This document shows positions 1-12,600 of a stretch of DNA of 64,000 bases, piece after piece (the stretch's first letter is position 1; each line of letters opens with the position of its first letter). The notes under the pieces are model-generated. The model did not search any database. It was not told where the DNA came from and saw only the letters and a list, made by a program, of their open reading frames with translations. A program made the position numbers and the translations under genes. The stretch is from Verrucomicrobiia bacterium (GTDB lineage: Bacteria > Verrucomicrobiota > Verrucomicrobiia > Limisphaerales > Pedosphaeraceae), in NCBI GenBank assembly GCA_036268055.1, contig DATAUW010000016.1, forward strand, positions 62,001-126,000, written 5' to 3'.

Positions 1-1
1 C

Positions 2-499
2 GATATTGGGCCGGTGGCTATAAATGACGGCCCTTATTTCCATGACATCGGTGGCCTGATCGGCATTGGTGGAACGCCGGGAACTAATTCAGCATTCAAT
101 TTTCAATGGGGTTCATTCGATGCCACGACCAATGCCCCGGTGATTTATCCGAGCACAGCCAGTCTGATCAGTTTGGAGGCCGAGTTATATTTTCAAGTCA
201 CGACGCCACTTATGATGCCTTCGGGGAAAGTCGGCTCGGTTTACATCCCCAATGGATTGGGCATGGGAACCAATGGCTTCCAATTACAAGCGGCGGGAGC
301 CACGCAGTTTCTGCCGCCGCAATCACCGTATTTGTGGAGCACAAACGCGCCGGGCTTGCCAGCGGGCTTGATGCTTTCAACCACCGGAATCATTTCCGGA
401 ACGCCGACTACCGCTGGGACGAATCAGTTCACGGTGCAGGTGACAGATGCAGGGGCGCGGACGGCGTTCAAGTCATTGCAAATAATAATAACTCAATGA
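2..499 (+). CDS. C-terminal part of a secreted protein with a putative Ig-like (He_PIG) domain
   Basis: The reading frame is open to the left edge of the window, so the N-terminus is missing; the GTG at 14 is probably internal. The visible 165 or so residues end in a segment typical of bacterial putative Ig (He_PIG) domains, with the pattern GLPAGLMLSTTGIISGTPTT followed by FTVQVTDAGA. These domains occur in cell-surface or secreted adhesive and polysaccharide-associated proteins. The gene lies 43 bases upstream of another secreted protein on the same strand and heads a run of four surface-protein genes. The full function cannot be judged from this end. The domain call is fairly safe, the role is inference. 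Confidence 0.7.
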   Translation, partial: DIGPVAINDGPYFHDIGGLIGIGGTPGTNSAFNFQWGSFDATTNAPVIYPSTASLISLEAELYFQVTTPLMMPSGKVGSVYIPNGLGMGTNGFQLQAAGATQFLPPQSPYLWSTNAPGLPAGLMLSTTGIISGTPTTAGTNQFTVQVTDAGARTAFKSLQIIITQ

Positions 500-542
500 T
501 TTATAGAAGCGCGCATTTTCAAATTTGGATAATTAAGACGTT

Positions 543-3500
543 ATGAAGCGATTGTTACTTGCTGCGGTTTTTCTGTTGGAATTGTCCGGGCTGGCGTTCG
601 GCCAGGGAAGTTATACCAACTCCACCTTCTTTAACGCGCCGCCCAATCCGTATCCGCAAATTGACGCAACCAATTTTGTCAATGCCGCGCCTTTTAATAT
701 CATAGTGCCGGAAACTCTTTCATTTCAGCCCTTCGATTTTTCCGATGTTTTGACCTTCTCGAACAAGTCCACCATGACTTGCAACAGTGGTTTTATTTTT
801 GACACGGCACCGTCCATCTCCGGCGATCGCCGGGCCGCCGCGCTGTTTGGAAATGCTGCTCCCGGAATTATTGCCGCCGGCTCAGTGACCAATGGGATCA
901 ACTTGAGTCTGGTCGTTCCTTATGTCGGTTTCACGGGAGAGCTTCAAACCGCCTTCCTGCCGGAGCTGGACATCTATGCCACCAACGTCGTCAACAAAGG
1001 GTTGTTGGATGTGGGAATGGCGGGAATCATGAATGTCCAGGGCAACACACTCGATCTTTCCAGCGGTTCTTTGCATGTTGAAGGATTCGACGAAGTGGCG
1101 GCGGATTCTGCGTTCGGCGCCAGCATCAGCAATCTCATCGGAACCAACATTATAGTAGGCCAGTTTAATGCCAATGCGCTCGGCATCTTTAATCTTTATC
1201 AAGGCATCGGACTGCAAACCAATCTGATCTCGCTCGCGAATTTTACGCTGCCCTTTCCTGCAAGCCCCTTCTCCCGGGTGACCACTGCGAACGGGCAAGC
1301 CTTCGGTGGTGAGACGGTCATTTCTCCGAACGCGACTCCCTTCGTATTCGTCTCGCAGATCAATGCGTCCAACACCGGGATTCAGGTGGTTTTTATCAAC
1401 ACCAATCTGCCGGGTATTTCCACCGATGTTCGTTTTGAAGGTGGATTTGGCGACCTCTCGACTCCGGTCATCCAATGGACTTCATTGGCAACCAATCGCA
1501 ACGGTGTGCCCACGGCCACCAATCTGCTTTACGTCACCGATCAGTTTGGGTCTTTTCCGACCAATACGCTGATGACCAATAGTTATACCTTGAGTGGTGT
1601 GCCGGTGCTCTCGCCTTATAATTATTCTTTCTTCCGGTCGTTTGCGGGGTTCACCAACCTCCCCGGCAGCAATCAAAGTTTTGATACGCAAACGCTTTTT
1701 GCCAACATAGGCAGGGTTACCAACGCTTATGCGGCGCTGGGAATCAATGTCGCGGATGTTTCCTTCGCGCCCGACAGCACGACGGGACCCGCATCGCTGA
1801 CTAATTTCCCCGGTCGGATTTCGATCGTGGCCAGCAATTCGCTCAACTTGAGCCGGACAAAAATCACTGGCCCGAATTACATCAGCATCGCGGCGTCAAA
1901 CAATTTTGTCGGCAGTTCAAACGCCACGATCATCGTGCCGAACATGGATATTGATGTCGGCAGCACGACCGGTTTGTTGCAGATCACCAATCTCGTGGCT
2001 CCGAGCGTTCCTCGCATCAATGGGCCGATTGACCTGTGGAGCGGACGTTGGACCAATACCTTCATGGTCGGAACCAATGGACCCTTCACGAATACGTTCC
2101 ATATTTTAATCGTGGATAGCGGCCTGGCTCCGACGGCGCCGGTGAGCGTGCTGAATTTCACTGCCCGCAGCACCAATCAGATTACGGGCGAACCAGGCAA
2201 TGTGGTCATCAGCGATGTGCTTAATATCACCAACAGCTTTTTGATCGAAGCGGAAAGTCTGACCGTCACGACCAATGACGCCAGCGCTCTCAACCCAACC
2301 GGCGAAATCAACTTCTTCAACCAGACAGCGGACTTTTCCGTTAGTCTGCCTATCCTGCAAAACCTAACCAACTTTGGCGTGATTGATATTCCGGTAAACG
2401 CCAATTTCACTCGCGCGACTCCATATACCAGCTTCGTAAATCACGGCCTCATTGGCGGCGAAGGAATGAGCATATTTTCGGACTACGTTGAAAATACCAG
2501 CCTGGGCGTTGGCATTTTTCAGGTTGGCTCGGTTTTCTTAACCAACGATTCATTTGGCGCATTGCTGGATGGAGAAGATGGCACGATCACCGTGCAGGCC
2601 GGAACGGCGCGCCTGACCAACGACTCATTTCTATCTTTGGGTGATCAAACCCTTACGGCCAACGATCTGACGGTTATCGGCCATGTTTTTGAGACCAGCG
2701 GAGCGCTTACTCTTAGTGTTAGCAATAGCGCGGTGGACGGCGGAGCGGCTTCCAGCAATTTCTGGACGGCGGCCAACGGGATTAACCTGCTGGTCAAACC
2801 CATGTCAGGCGATTTCCTGGGTACGACAATAACGCTTACTTCACCCGCCGAATCGGAAGTGGATGACACCTGGGCAGGCTTGGATTTGGGGGCAACGTCA
2901 GCCGGGTTCGCGAACAACGGCGCAATCGGACGCCTCATACTGGATGGCGGCGATGCGCTATCACAATTCTTCTTCGCCGGCCTGGATACCAATCAGGCTT
3001 ATGCGTTGTATGTGGATCAAATCGTGTTGACAAATGGCGCCACGACGCGCACGACCGACAACGGCGCGCAAAACTTCTCGGCGTTCGACCTTGCGCCGAA
3101 TTTTAAGATTTATTATGCCGATGCCGTGATCGGAAATAACGACATCTCGGAAAAATTGCAACAGGGCAATAATCATCAACTCATTTGGGTCCCTTCCTTC
3201 GCCGGCGTTTTCAGTTCGACCAATCTGGTGGTTGACGGAGTGACCAATGCCTTCAATCGCGCGCTGGCTGAAAGCACAGACATTGATTCCAACGGCAACG
3301 GTATAGCCAATGCTTTCGATCCCGATCCGTTCTCCTTCTCCGCAAGCCAGGTGAACCTCACCATGAGCCTGGCCAATTCCGCGACCAATGCGGATCAAAT
3401 CTCTACTCTCTCCTGGTTCAGTTTGGCCAATGCGACGAACTATCTTTTGTACAGCACCAGCATGACGGGCACGAACTGGGTGCAGGTATTTTCCACCAAG

Positions 3501-3587
3501 CAGGGTCCGGTCAACGGCCCGATCACGGTTAAAAGAACGAACAGCGCGGGTTTTTACAGGGTGAAAGTCAATCCGTCGCAACCCTAA
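543..3587 (+). CDS. Secreted beta-rich repeat protein, 1014 aa, unknown function
   Basis: The protein opens with a clear Sec signal peptide (MKRLLLAAVFLLELSGLAFG, cleavage near residue 20) and so should leave the cytoplasm. The body is rich in Asn, Thr, Ser, Gly and short hydrophobic beta-strand patterns with no transmembrane helix, resembling a beta-helix or filamentous surface protein; I recognise no enzyme motif. Around residues 913-928 there is a calcium-loop-like run, DIDSNGNGIANAFDPDP, as in dockerin or thrombospondin type-3 repeats. The last 60 residues contain a W..V core and end in FYRVKVNPSQP. They resemble the ends of the next two genes and of the gene at 39193-39651. No convincing Shine-Dalgarno precedes the ATG. 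Confidence 0.85.
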   Translation: MKRLLLAAVFLLELSGLAFGQGSYTNSTFFNAPPNPYPQIDATNFVNAAPFNIIVPETLSFQPFDFSDVLTFSNKSTMTCNSGFIFDTAPSISGDRRAAALFGNAAPGIIAAGSVTNGINLSLVVPYVGFTGELQTAFLPELDIYATNVVNKGLLDVGMAGIMNVQGNTLDLSSGSLHVEGFDEVAADSAFGASISNLIGTNIIVGQFNANALGIFNLYQGIGLQTNLISLANFTLPFPASPFSRVTTANGQAFGGETVISPNATPFVFVSQINASNTGIQVVFINTNLPGISTDVRFEGGFGDLSTPVIQWTSLATNRNGVPTATNLLYVTDQFGSFPTNTLMTNSYTLSGVPVLSPYNYSFFRSFAGFTNLPGSNQSFDTQTLFANIGRVTNAYAALGINVADVSFAPDSTTGPASLTNFPGRISIVASNSLNLSRTKITGPNYISIAASNNFVGSSNATIIVPNMDIDVGSTTGLLQITNLVAPSVPRINGPIDLWSGRWTNTFMVGTNGPFTNTFHILIVDSGLAPTAPVSVLNFTARSTNQITGEPGNVVISDVLNITNSFLIEAESLTVTTNDASALNPTGEINFFNQTADFSVSLPILQNLTNFGVIDIPVNANFTRATPYTSFVNHGLIGGEGMSIFSDYVENTSLGVGIFQVGSVFLTNDSFGALLDGEDGTITVQAGTARLTNDSFLSLGDQTLTANDLTVIGHVFETSGALTLSVSNSAVDGGAASSNFWTAANGINLLVKPMSGDFLGTTITLTSPAESEVDDTWAGLDLGATSAGFANNGAIGRLILDGGDALSQFFFAGLDTNQAYALYVDQIVLTNGATTRTTDNGAQNFSAFDLAPNFKIYYADAVIGNNDISEKLQQGNNHQLIWVPSFAGVFSSTNLVVDGVTNAFNRALAESTDIDSNGNGIANAFDPDPFSFSASQVNLTMSLANSATNADQISTLSWFSLANATNYLLYSTSMTGTNWVQVFSTKQGPVNGPITVKRTNSAGFYRVKVNPSQP

Positions 3588-3661
3588 CCGGTTGAAGACT
3601 CGGGTGCGGCTGGCTGTTGTGTAGCCAGTCGAATATGGGGAATGGTCGAGTAAAATATTTT

Positions 3662-3667
3662 AGAAGG
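3662..3667 (+). promoter_or_regulatory. Ribosome binding site of the 3224-aa surface protein
   Basis: AGAAGG lies five bases before the ATG at 3673. It is one of few clear Shine-Dalgarno sites here. It supports this start even though it gives an unusually long signal-peptide N-region of about 20 residues before the hydrophobic stretch. Confidence 0.6.
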
Positions 3668-3672
3668 TAACT

Positions 3673-6600
3673 ATGTGTAAACTGGAATTTAATCGCCTGG
3701 GCAAGTTGTCTAGCCTGACAACCCGCTTAAAACTGGGCGTCGTCATGCTTTTCGGTTTGGCCGCCATCACGAGTTGGGCAGCGCCAACCAATGATAATTT
3801 CGCCAACGCTATAGTCATCCGGCAGCTTACCGGCACCACTACCGGCAGCACCGTGGGCGCGACTTCCGAGCCGCTGGAGCCTGTGGATGCCGGCGTGGGT
3901 GGCGGCAAAACCATTTGGTATAAGTGGACTGCTCCTGTTACCGGTACGGAACTTTTCAATACCGAAGGCAGCAGCTTTGACACGGTCATGGCGGTCTATA
4001 CTGGCACGAACGTGGCCAATCTGACGTTGGTGGCGCAGAATGACGATGTGGCTTTTCCCAGCGACATCACCAGTCAGACATCTTTCCCGACGATTGCCGG
4101 AACGGTTTATTATATTTCCGTGGATGGCAATGAAGGTGATAGCGGCTCGGTCATTTTAAATTGGCTTGCGACGGGTTCGCACTCGGGCGGCAGCGTTGGA
4201 TTTGCCTCCGGTGAAGCTATGAGCGACAGTGGGGCTCCGCTTTACATCGCCGTGGAATCTGACGGTTACGAGTTTCTTAACGAGGCAAGCGAAGCGCGTT
4301 TGCCACTCGCGGTGAGAGTGGATCGCACGGGCGGCTCCGCCGGCCGCATCCTGGTGGACTATACCATCGTTGCTTCCAACTACTACGATATCTACATCAC
4401 CAATCTCTATGGCACGAATATTTTAACCACCAATTCCGACGGCACGTTCACAAATATTTTCACGACCAACATCGTGGTTATGAGTGCCATCCAGACTTTG
4501 GCCGATACTCGGTTGACTTATAATCATTATACCAGTGGAAATACGGTTACATTCACCAATATCAACGGGCAGTCGCTTCCGCCGACCGTCGTTTCCCTGG
4601 GGACCAATTTTGCTCTGCCATTTCCGTGCATGAATTCCAATCTTCCGCCGGGACTAGCCACCAATGGCACGGTCGTCAGCACCATCACCACGAATATTTT
4701 CTGCCTTCCCGGGATGCCGTTCACGAATATCGTTCCCAGCGCCTTCGCCGGTTTAGATTTTCTACCTTCGAGTGGAACGGTTGCGCTCAATGATTTTCAA
4801 TCGGCGATTGATGTTCCATACACGGTCGGGGACGACCTTCCGAACCCGCTTGACATCACTCAGCTAAGAAATCCGTTTTTCCTGGTCACGCTTTCGAATG
4901 CGCGGCTCGACCCGCAGGAAGGAAACTCGGGAAACATATCGCCGCCGTCTATCGGGATAAGCAATGCATTTGTGCAGTTGCTGAATACCGAAGTGGGTGG
5001 TCCCGTCGGGAAGAATGTTGACGGCTTGCCCTCACCGCAGGGAACCCCGGCTGAGCCCGCCGTTTCCATCGCCAATTTCATTAATTCACGTTTTTGGGTG
5101 AAAGAAAATCCCAACACGAACACCACCCAAATCGTGCATCTAACGGTGATGCGCACCGGAACAAATTTTTCAGCGGGATTTACCGTGGATTTTACTGCGG
5201 ATGTCAATCCCGGCAATCAGGAAGCGAATGCTTATGATAGCTTTCCCTTGTCACCCGGTTCAGATTACGCCACGCCTTTCAATCCTGACCCGAACAGCAA
5301 GGATATGATCGCTCATTATTCCCTCACGAACGGCACGCTCTCGTGGGGTGCCGGTGATGGCCAGAACAAGGAAATTGTTTTGACGATCAATTATGATCCT
5401 GCGGTTCAATTCAACGAAGATTTTGTCGTGCAACTGCGCAATCCAAATGGTGGAGCAGTCGGTCTCAATGATACCGCCGTCGTGACGATCCTGTTCAACG
5501 ACCAGCCAGCCGGCGGGATTGATCGTGACCATAATCCGAACAACGCGCCGATCACCAACCCGCCGTTCAATGCTTCGCCAGGTGCGGGTGGCAGTAACGA
5601 CACGGTTTATGCCGTGGCGGTTCAACCGGACGGCAAGAGCGTGTTTGGCGGAGATTTTCGCGCATATAATGGAACGCCGCGCAACCGGGTTGCCCGCATG
5701 AATGCGGACGGGTCGTTGGACACCACTTTCATGGCGTCGCCGAATAATGGCGCAGACAATACGGTCAACTGCCTTGCGTTGCAGCCGGACGGCAATATTA
5801 TTATTGGCGGTGTCTTCGGTTCATTCAATTCCATCTCCCGCCCGCACGTTGCGCGGTTGAGTGGAGCGGACGGCAGTTTGGATGCGAGTTTCAATTCCGG
5901 CCTCGGACCCAACGGCACAGTATCCGCTGTGGCTTTGCAAGCGGACGGTCGTGTGGTCATTGGTGGAATTTTTACATCCGTGAACTCCACCAATCGCATC
6001 AATCTCGCGCGCTTGAATCCTGACGGCAGCCTCGATACGACTTTCGACCCGGGTATCGGGCCCAACGGCGTGATCAACGCGGTCGCGGTTCAACTCGACG
6101 GAAAAATTGTCATCGGCGGCGCCTTCACGACGATTGATAACATTCCTTTCCGCGGCATCGCGCGCCTCAATGCGGATGGTTCGCTCGACAGTTCCTTCAA
6201 TCCGGGACCTGGTGTGGACAACACCGTTTATGCGTTGGCGGAACAACCCGATGGACGCGTGCTCGTTGGCGGCAATTTCACCACCATCAATCTGATACCC
6301 CGCAATAACATCGCCCGGATGAATTCCGACGGCTCGACGGATTTGACTTTCGATCCCGGTACCGGCGCAGATGACATCATTTATACAATCGCCTTGCAAC
6401 CGGCGGACGGCAATGTCCTGGTCGGCGGCTTGTTTACTTCGATCAACAGCACGCGCCGTATTGGTGTCGCGCGCCTATTCAGTTTCGGCCCGGTGGACAC
6501 CTCGTTCATGGACACGGCTTACAATCAATTCGCCGGATTGATCAATCCGCTCGCCAATCAGTTGGTGCAACCCAAAAATTTCCTGCGTTCCATCGCCGTT

Positions 6601-9600
6601 CAGCCGGACGGCAACGTGATGATTGCCGGCCGGTTCAATCAGGTGGGCGGTGGCGTCAATTACAATTATAACACCATCAATAGTGGAACTTCCTTCGTCA
6701 ACGGCATCCCGACGCGCGACGCCGTTACACCGCGATTGAACGTCGCTCGACTGATTGGCGGAGCGACGCCTGGGCCCGGTAATATAGGTCTGGCCTTCGG
6801 CAGCTATAATGCCGATAAAGCGAATCAATCATTTTTCGTGAGTTTGATCCGAACCAACGGTTTCCTCGGAGCCGGAACGGTGACGTTCCAGCCGACGCCG
6901 TTGCACGCAGGCACGGGAAGCGCCGTACCCAATGTGGATTACCAGCAAACGGTTCAGAATCCTGTCTGGGGTCTGGACGGAGATTTAGATACGTGGAACG
7001 GTGGCTCCAGCGACGGTCTTTCCGGGCTGAACAATTTGCCGGTTGACGCCCTTAACCGCCGAACGGGCTTTGTCAATTCGCTGGTGAATTTCGTCACCAT
7101 CCTGGACAATACGAATACCGTCGGCAACCTGGGCGTGAACCTGCAGCTTACTCAACCCGTCAGTTCTATAACTCTCGGTGGTGAACCTATCGCCAGTGGT
7201 GTCGCACTCGGTATCGGCTCTGCGCCGCTGACGATTGTGGACAATAGTGTGCCGGCCGGCACGATTGGATTCAGCATGTCGAGCTATTTTGTGAGTGAAG
7301 GGGCGACGAATGCCGTCATTTCGATCACTCGCACGAACGGCAGCACCGGCCCGGTTTCCGTGCAATATCAAACCGTTCCCGGCACCGGCCCGCTGGGCGC
7401 ATTGCCCGGTGCGACGAATGATTATATCAACACTTCCGGAATCCTCACCTTCGAGTCCGGCGTGACCAACCTTACCTTCATGGTGCCGATCGTGGATAAT
7501 TTCATCGTGCGGCCTGACCGCTCGCTGACCTTGATCCTGACGAATATCACCGGCGGCGGCATCATTGGTGTCGGCAGCGCTTCGCTGACGATCATCAATA
7601 ACAATTTCAAAGCTGGAACGCTCAGCTTCCTGGCGAACAACGGCACGAACACGCCGAATTTCACCGCCAATGAAAATGCCGGAGTTGCGACCATCACGGT
7701 CACGCGGCAGGGTGGCAGTATCGGGACCGAAAAGATTTCTTTCGCCACGTCGGATGGCTCGGCCATGGCGGGACAGGATTATGATCCGACCAACGGCGTA
7801 CTAACGTGGGCCAACGGCGACACGGTGGACAAGACCTTCAATATTGTCCTGCACAATCGCGGCTCAGTCACCAGCAACCTGACGGTCAATCTCGCGTTGT
7901 CGAACGCCTTGACCAACGGTTTCGCGGCGCCAGCCGCATTCGGTGAATTCACGAATGCCGTCCTGACCATCATCAACGATAACTTCTTCGGCAACCCGAC
8001 GCTGAGCACTCCAACTTACACAGTGAACGACAACGCGGGCGCGGTGATCATCACCGTCAACCGTTTGGGCGGCAGTTCGCAATCCATCTCGGTTGATTAT
8101 GCGACCAGCGACGGCACCGCCAAGGCGGGCACGGATTATCAATTCACCAGCGGCACACTCACGTTCCTCGATGGGCAATTCAGCCAGTCGTTCAGTGTGC
8201 CGATCATTCAGAGCGGTTCACCGAATTCGAATGACCTTCAATTCAACGTCTCGCTCAGCAATCCGCAGCCATCGTCCGGCCCTGGCGGCGGGGTGATGCT
8301 CGGCAATCCTTCCAACGGCACGGTGACGATCGTCAATAGCCAGATTCAGGATCAACCGCCCGGCACGCCGGACACTACTTACAATGCGGCCGCCGCTTTC
8401 AATGCGCCGATCTTTACGATGGCGTTGCAGACCAATGGCAGCCTGCTCGTTGGCGGTGACTTCACGGAGGCGAATGGCATCCTGCGCAATCGCATCGCGC
8501 GCCTGGATGCGAATGGTTTCCTCGATGTGAAATTCTCTTCCGGCAACGCGGGGGCGAACGCTTCGGTCCGCGCGCTGGCCATCCAGTCGGACGGCGCGAT
8601 TGTCATCGGCGGTCTTTTCAATACGGTGAATGGTTTCACGGAAAATTATATCGCGCGCCTGAACTTCGACGGCTCGCTTGACTCGACTTTCAACACGGGC
8701 GTCGGCGCGGATAATCCGGTTTATTCCATCGCGGAAACCACCGGTAACACGCTCGTGGCCGGTTCGACCCGCAAGCTCGTCATCGGCGGCAGCTTCGCCT
8801 CGGTGGGCGGAGTGCCTTACCGTAGTGTTGCGCAGTTGAATCAGGACGGCTCGGTGGACACCACCTTCAACGCCGCTGGCGCGAACGGCACAGTTTACGC
8901 CGTGGCCGTTTATTCGACGAACGATGATATCAATGGCGGCAAGATCCTTATCGGTGGTGACTTCACTACGGTCAACGGAACCAATGTGAATCATATCGCG
9001 CGCTTGAATGCCGACGGCACGCTCGATGCCACCTTCAATGTCCCGGCGAGCGTTAATCAAAACTTTGGCCCGAATGATTCGGTCCGCTCCATCGCGATTC
9101 AGGTGGATGGAAAAGTATTGATCGGCGGCTTGTTCACGTCTGTGGCGGGCATTCCGCTCAACTACGTCGCGCGGCTCGATCCGCTGGGCCAGGTGGACCC
9201 GACCTTCAATGTTGGTCTCGGCGCGAATGACGCGGTGTCGGCCATCGTCATCCAGCAAGATCTGAAAATCCTTTTGGGCGGCATCTTCACTCAGGCGAGC
9301 GGCGTCACCCGCAATCGTCTTACCCGTTTGAATTCGGACGGCACGGTGGATTCCAGCATCAACTTCGGCCAGGGCGCGAATGACTTCATTGATGCGATCG
9401 CGGTCCAGGCGGACTCGAAGATTATTGTTGGCGGTGGTTTCACGCAGTTCGACGGCGAGAGCAAGCCCCGCATCGCGCGCATCTACGGTGGCAGCGAAAC
9501 GGGCACTGGCAGCATTCAATTCGTCTCGGCGAATTTCCAGGTCAACGAAAGCGCGACTAATATTGTCATCGGCATCCAGCGCATCGGCGGGACAAGTAAT

Positions 9601-12600
9601 ACCATCTCCGTCCTGGCGGGAGTCAGTAATGGAACCGCAATCGCGGGAGTGGATTACACCGCCGTGACGAATCTGATCACCTTCGGCGAAGGTGAAACCT
9701 TCGAGACGCTGACCGTGCCCATCCTGATTAACCCGGCGAATATGGGCCAGCTCGTCGCGAATCTGAGCCTGATCAATCCAGCCGACGGGAGCCTCATTGT
9801 CGGCAATCAATCCCAGGCGTTGCTCACTATTATCGGCGCGAACAGCACCGTGAGTTTCTCGACGGCGAATTACGCAGTGAACAAAATCGGCAGCGGCGGC
9901 ACTGCAACGATCACGGTCGTGCGCAACAACAGCACGATTGGAACTGCGTCGGTTGATTTCACGACGACGGATACCGGCACCGCGACTCCATTCGTGGATT
10001 ATACTCCGGTGACGAATACACTCGTCTTCGCAAACGGCCAGACGAACGCGACCGTCGTCATACCGGTTTCGACCAATGGCGTGGGCGAGGGCAACCTCAC
10101 CGTGGGGATGACTTTGCTCAATCCGACGAACACCGCCTTGAGCCCGTCGCTGCCGACCACGGCGACCTTGACCATCGTTGACAGCAGCCAGGCACCGGGC
10201 AACCTCGAGTTCTCCGCGCCGAGTTACTCCATCTCGCAGTTGGCCAGCAATGCGATCATTACCGTGGTGCGCACCAACGGCAGTCTTGGAACTGTCTCGG
10301 TGAATTTCTCGGCGAGCGGCGGCAGCGCAACGCCGAACGTGGATTATCTCCCGACCAACGGCACCTTGAGCTTCATTGACGGACAACTGACCAAATCGTT
10401 CAGCGTGCCCATCTTTGACAATACGAACCTGACTTCGGACGTCACGCTCAACCTGACGCTGACGCCCACAGGCAGTGGAAATATTGTCGGCCCCACAACC
10501 GTTCCGCTGACGATCGTGAATCAAAATCTCGATGTGAGCTTTGCCCAGGGCGGCTACTTTGTGGATGAAAACAACGGCAGCATCATCATCGGCGTGACCC
10601 GCAGCGGCAATACCAATGTGACTGCGGTGGTGAACTATGCCACTGCCGATGGGACGGCCAGCAACAATGTGGCTTATCTCGCAACCAGCGGCCAGTTGAC
10701 TTTCCTGCCCGGCCAGACTTTCGAGACGTTTGTGGTTCCGATTCTCCCGGATCCATCCATTACGGGTAACCGAATCTTCTTCATTAATTTGACGAAAGAT
10801 GCTAGCTCGCCAGCCGTGCAACTGATTAATCCAGTCACCACGACGGTCACGGTGTTGGACGATAATTCCGGCTTTGAACTCGGCGCTCCGGCGTTTGCCA
10901 TTCTCAAGGGCGCGACCAACATCATCATCCCGGTTCTGCGCAAGGGCAACACTGCCGGTTCGGCCACGGTCGGCTTCTCGGCCGGTGGCGGCACGGCGAC
11001 GCCAAGCGTGGAATACGTGGCGACCAATGGCGTGCTGACTTTCGTCAGCGGCCAGACCTCGAACTTCTTCATCGTCCAGATCCTGAATGACAACCAGATT
11101 GACGGTGATCGAACGGTTGAACTCGCCTTGGCGAATCCTTCGACCGGCACGCAACTGCTTCCGCCGAGCAGCGCGACGCTGACCATCTTTGACAACGAAT
11201 CCGGTGTCAGTTTCTCGAGTGCGAATTATGTCGTGAATGAAAACGGTGTGGACGCAACTATCACAGTTGTCCGCACTGGCGTGACGAACACGGCGGTCAC
11301 AGTCAATTATGCCACCGCCGACGGCTCCGCCATAGCGGGCGCGCAATACCGTTCGGCGAGCGGGACGTTGTCCTTTGCTCCAGGTGAGACCGGCAAGACG
11401 TTCCTCGTGCCGATCATTGACAACAACGTGACCGGGGGCAGCAAGACGGTGAATCTGCTCTTGTCCAATCCGTCGGCCGATACCACGTTGAGCAGTCCGG
11501 TGGCGGCTACGCTGACCATCTTCAATAACGACGGCAGCCTGATCGTCGCGGCGGGCGCGGCCTTGCTCACGCCGACGAATGGCATCATTACGCCGAACAC
11601 AAGTGTGACCGCGCTGTTCTCGTTGCTGAATATCGCCGGTTCCAACACCGCGGTGTCCGCCACATTGCTGGCGACCAACGGCGTCACAAATATTATCGTC
11701 GGCACGAATGATTACGGCACGCTGGCGGTCGGAGGACCTTCTGTCTTCCGTCCGTTCACGTTCAGTGTGAATGGGACCAATGGCAACTCGTTCAACGCCG
11801 TGTTGAAACTGTCCTTTGCCAATACCAATACGCTGGTCAGCTATACCTTCACGCTCGGCACCTCGACGAACTCTTATACGAACAACACACTCATCGCGAT
11901 CAATGACTTGACGAACGCCACGCCGTATCCGTCCAAGATCATCATCACGAACCTGAACGGCGTGATCAATAAGGTGACAGCCACAGTTTATAAAATGGGC
12001 CATGCCTATTCGTCCGATATTTCGATGCTGCTGGTCGGCCCGGCAGGCACGAATACTTTGCTCATGGAAGATGCCGGTGGGCCGTTCACCTTCACCAACG
12101 TGACGCTGACCTTCGACAGCGCCTCAACCAATCACCTGACTTCGACTAACGCGCCGACTACCGGCACATATCAACCGGCCGATTTGCAGACCGGCTCAGT
12201 ATTCCCGGCTGGAACGATGGGGATTTCGCCGCCGGCCGGACCTTACGGAACCAACCTGAATGATTTCACCAACACCAATCCGAACGGCACGTGGTCGTTG
12301 TTCGTGGATGATACCAAGTTCCTCGACACCGGTTCGATCAACCAGGGCTGGAGCCTGGCGCTCACCACATTGAACGTCGTGGCACCGAACGTGGATTTGT
12401 CCATCGGTATAACGGGCACGCCGAACACGGTGGTGGTTAGCAACACGCTTCTCTATACCATCAGCATCACCAACGCCGGGCCTTCGAGCGCCACGGGCGT
12501 TGTCGTCACGAATATCCTACCGCCGGGTGTCATTAATGCGCGCGTTCTTTCGCCGCTGGGCAGCAGCAGCATAAACAGCGCAGGCAACATCGTGACCTCA

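Noticed and set aside
8218-12003. 1261-codon open frame on the minus strand, opposite the giant surface protein
   Set aside because: It is the mirror of the repetitive GC-biased Calx-beta and delta-60 coding sequence; its translation is Arg/His/Asp/Gly-rich with no domain, while the plus strand has clear domains.
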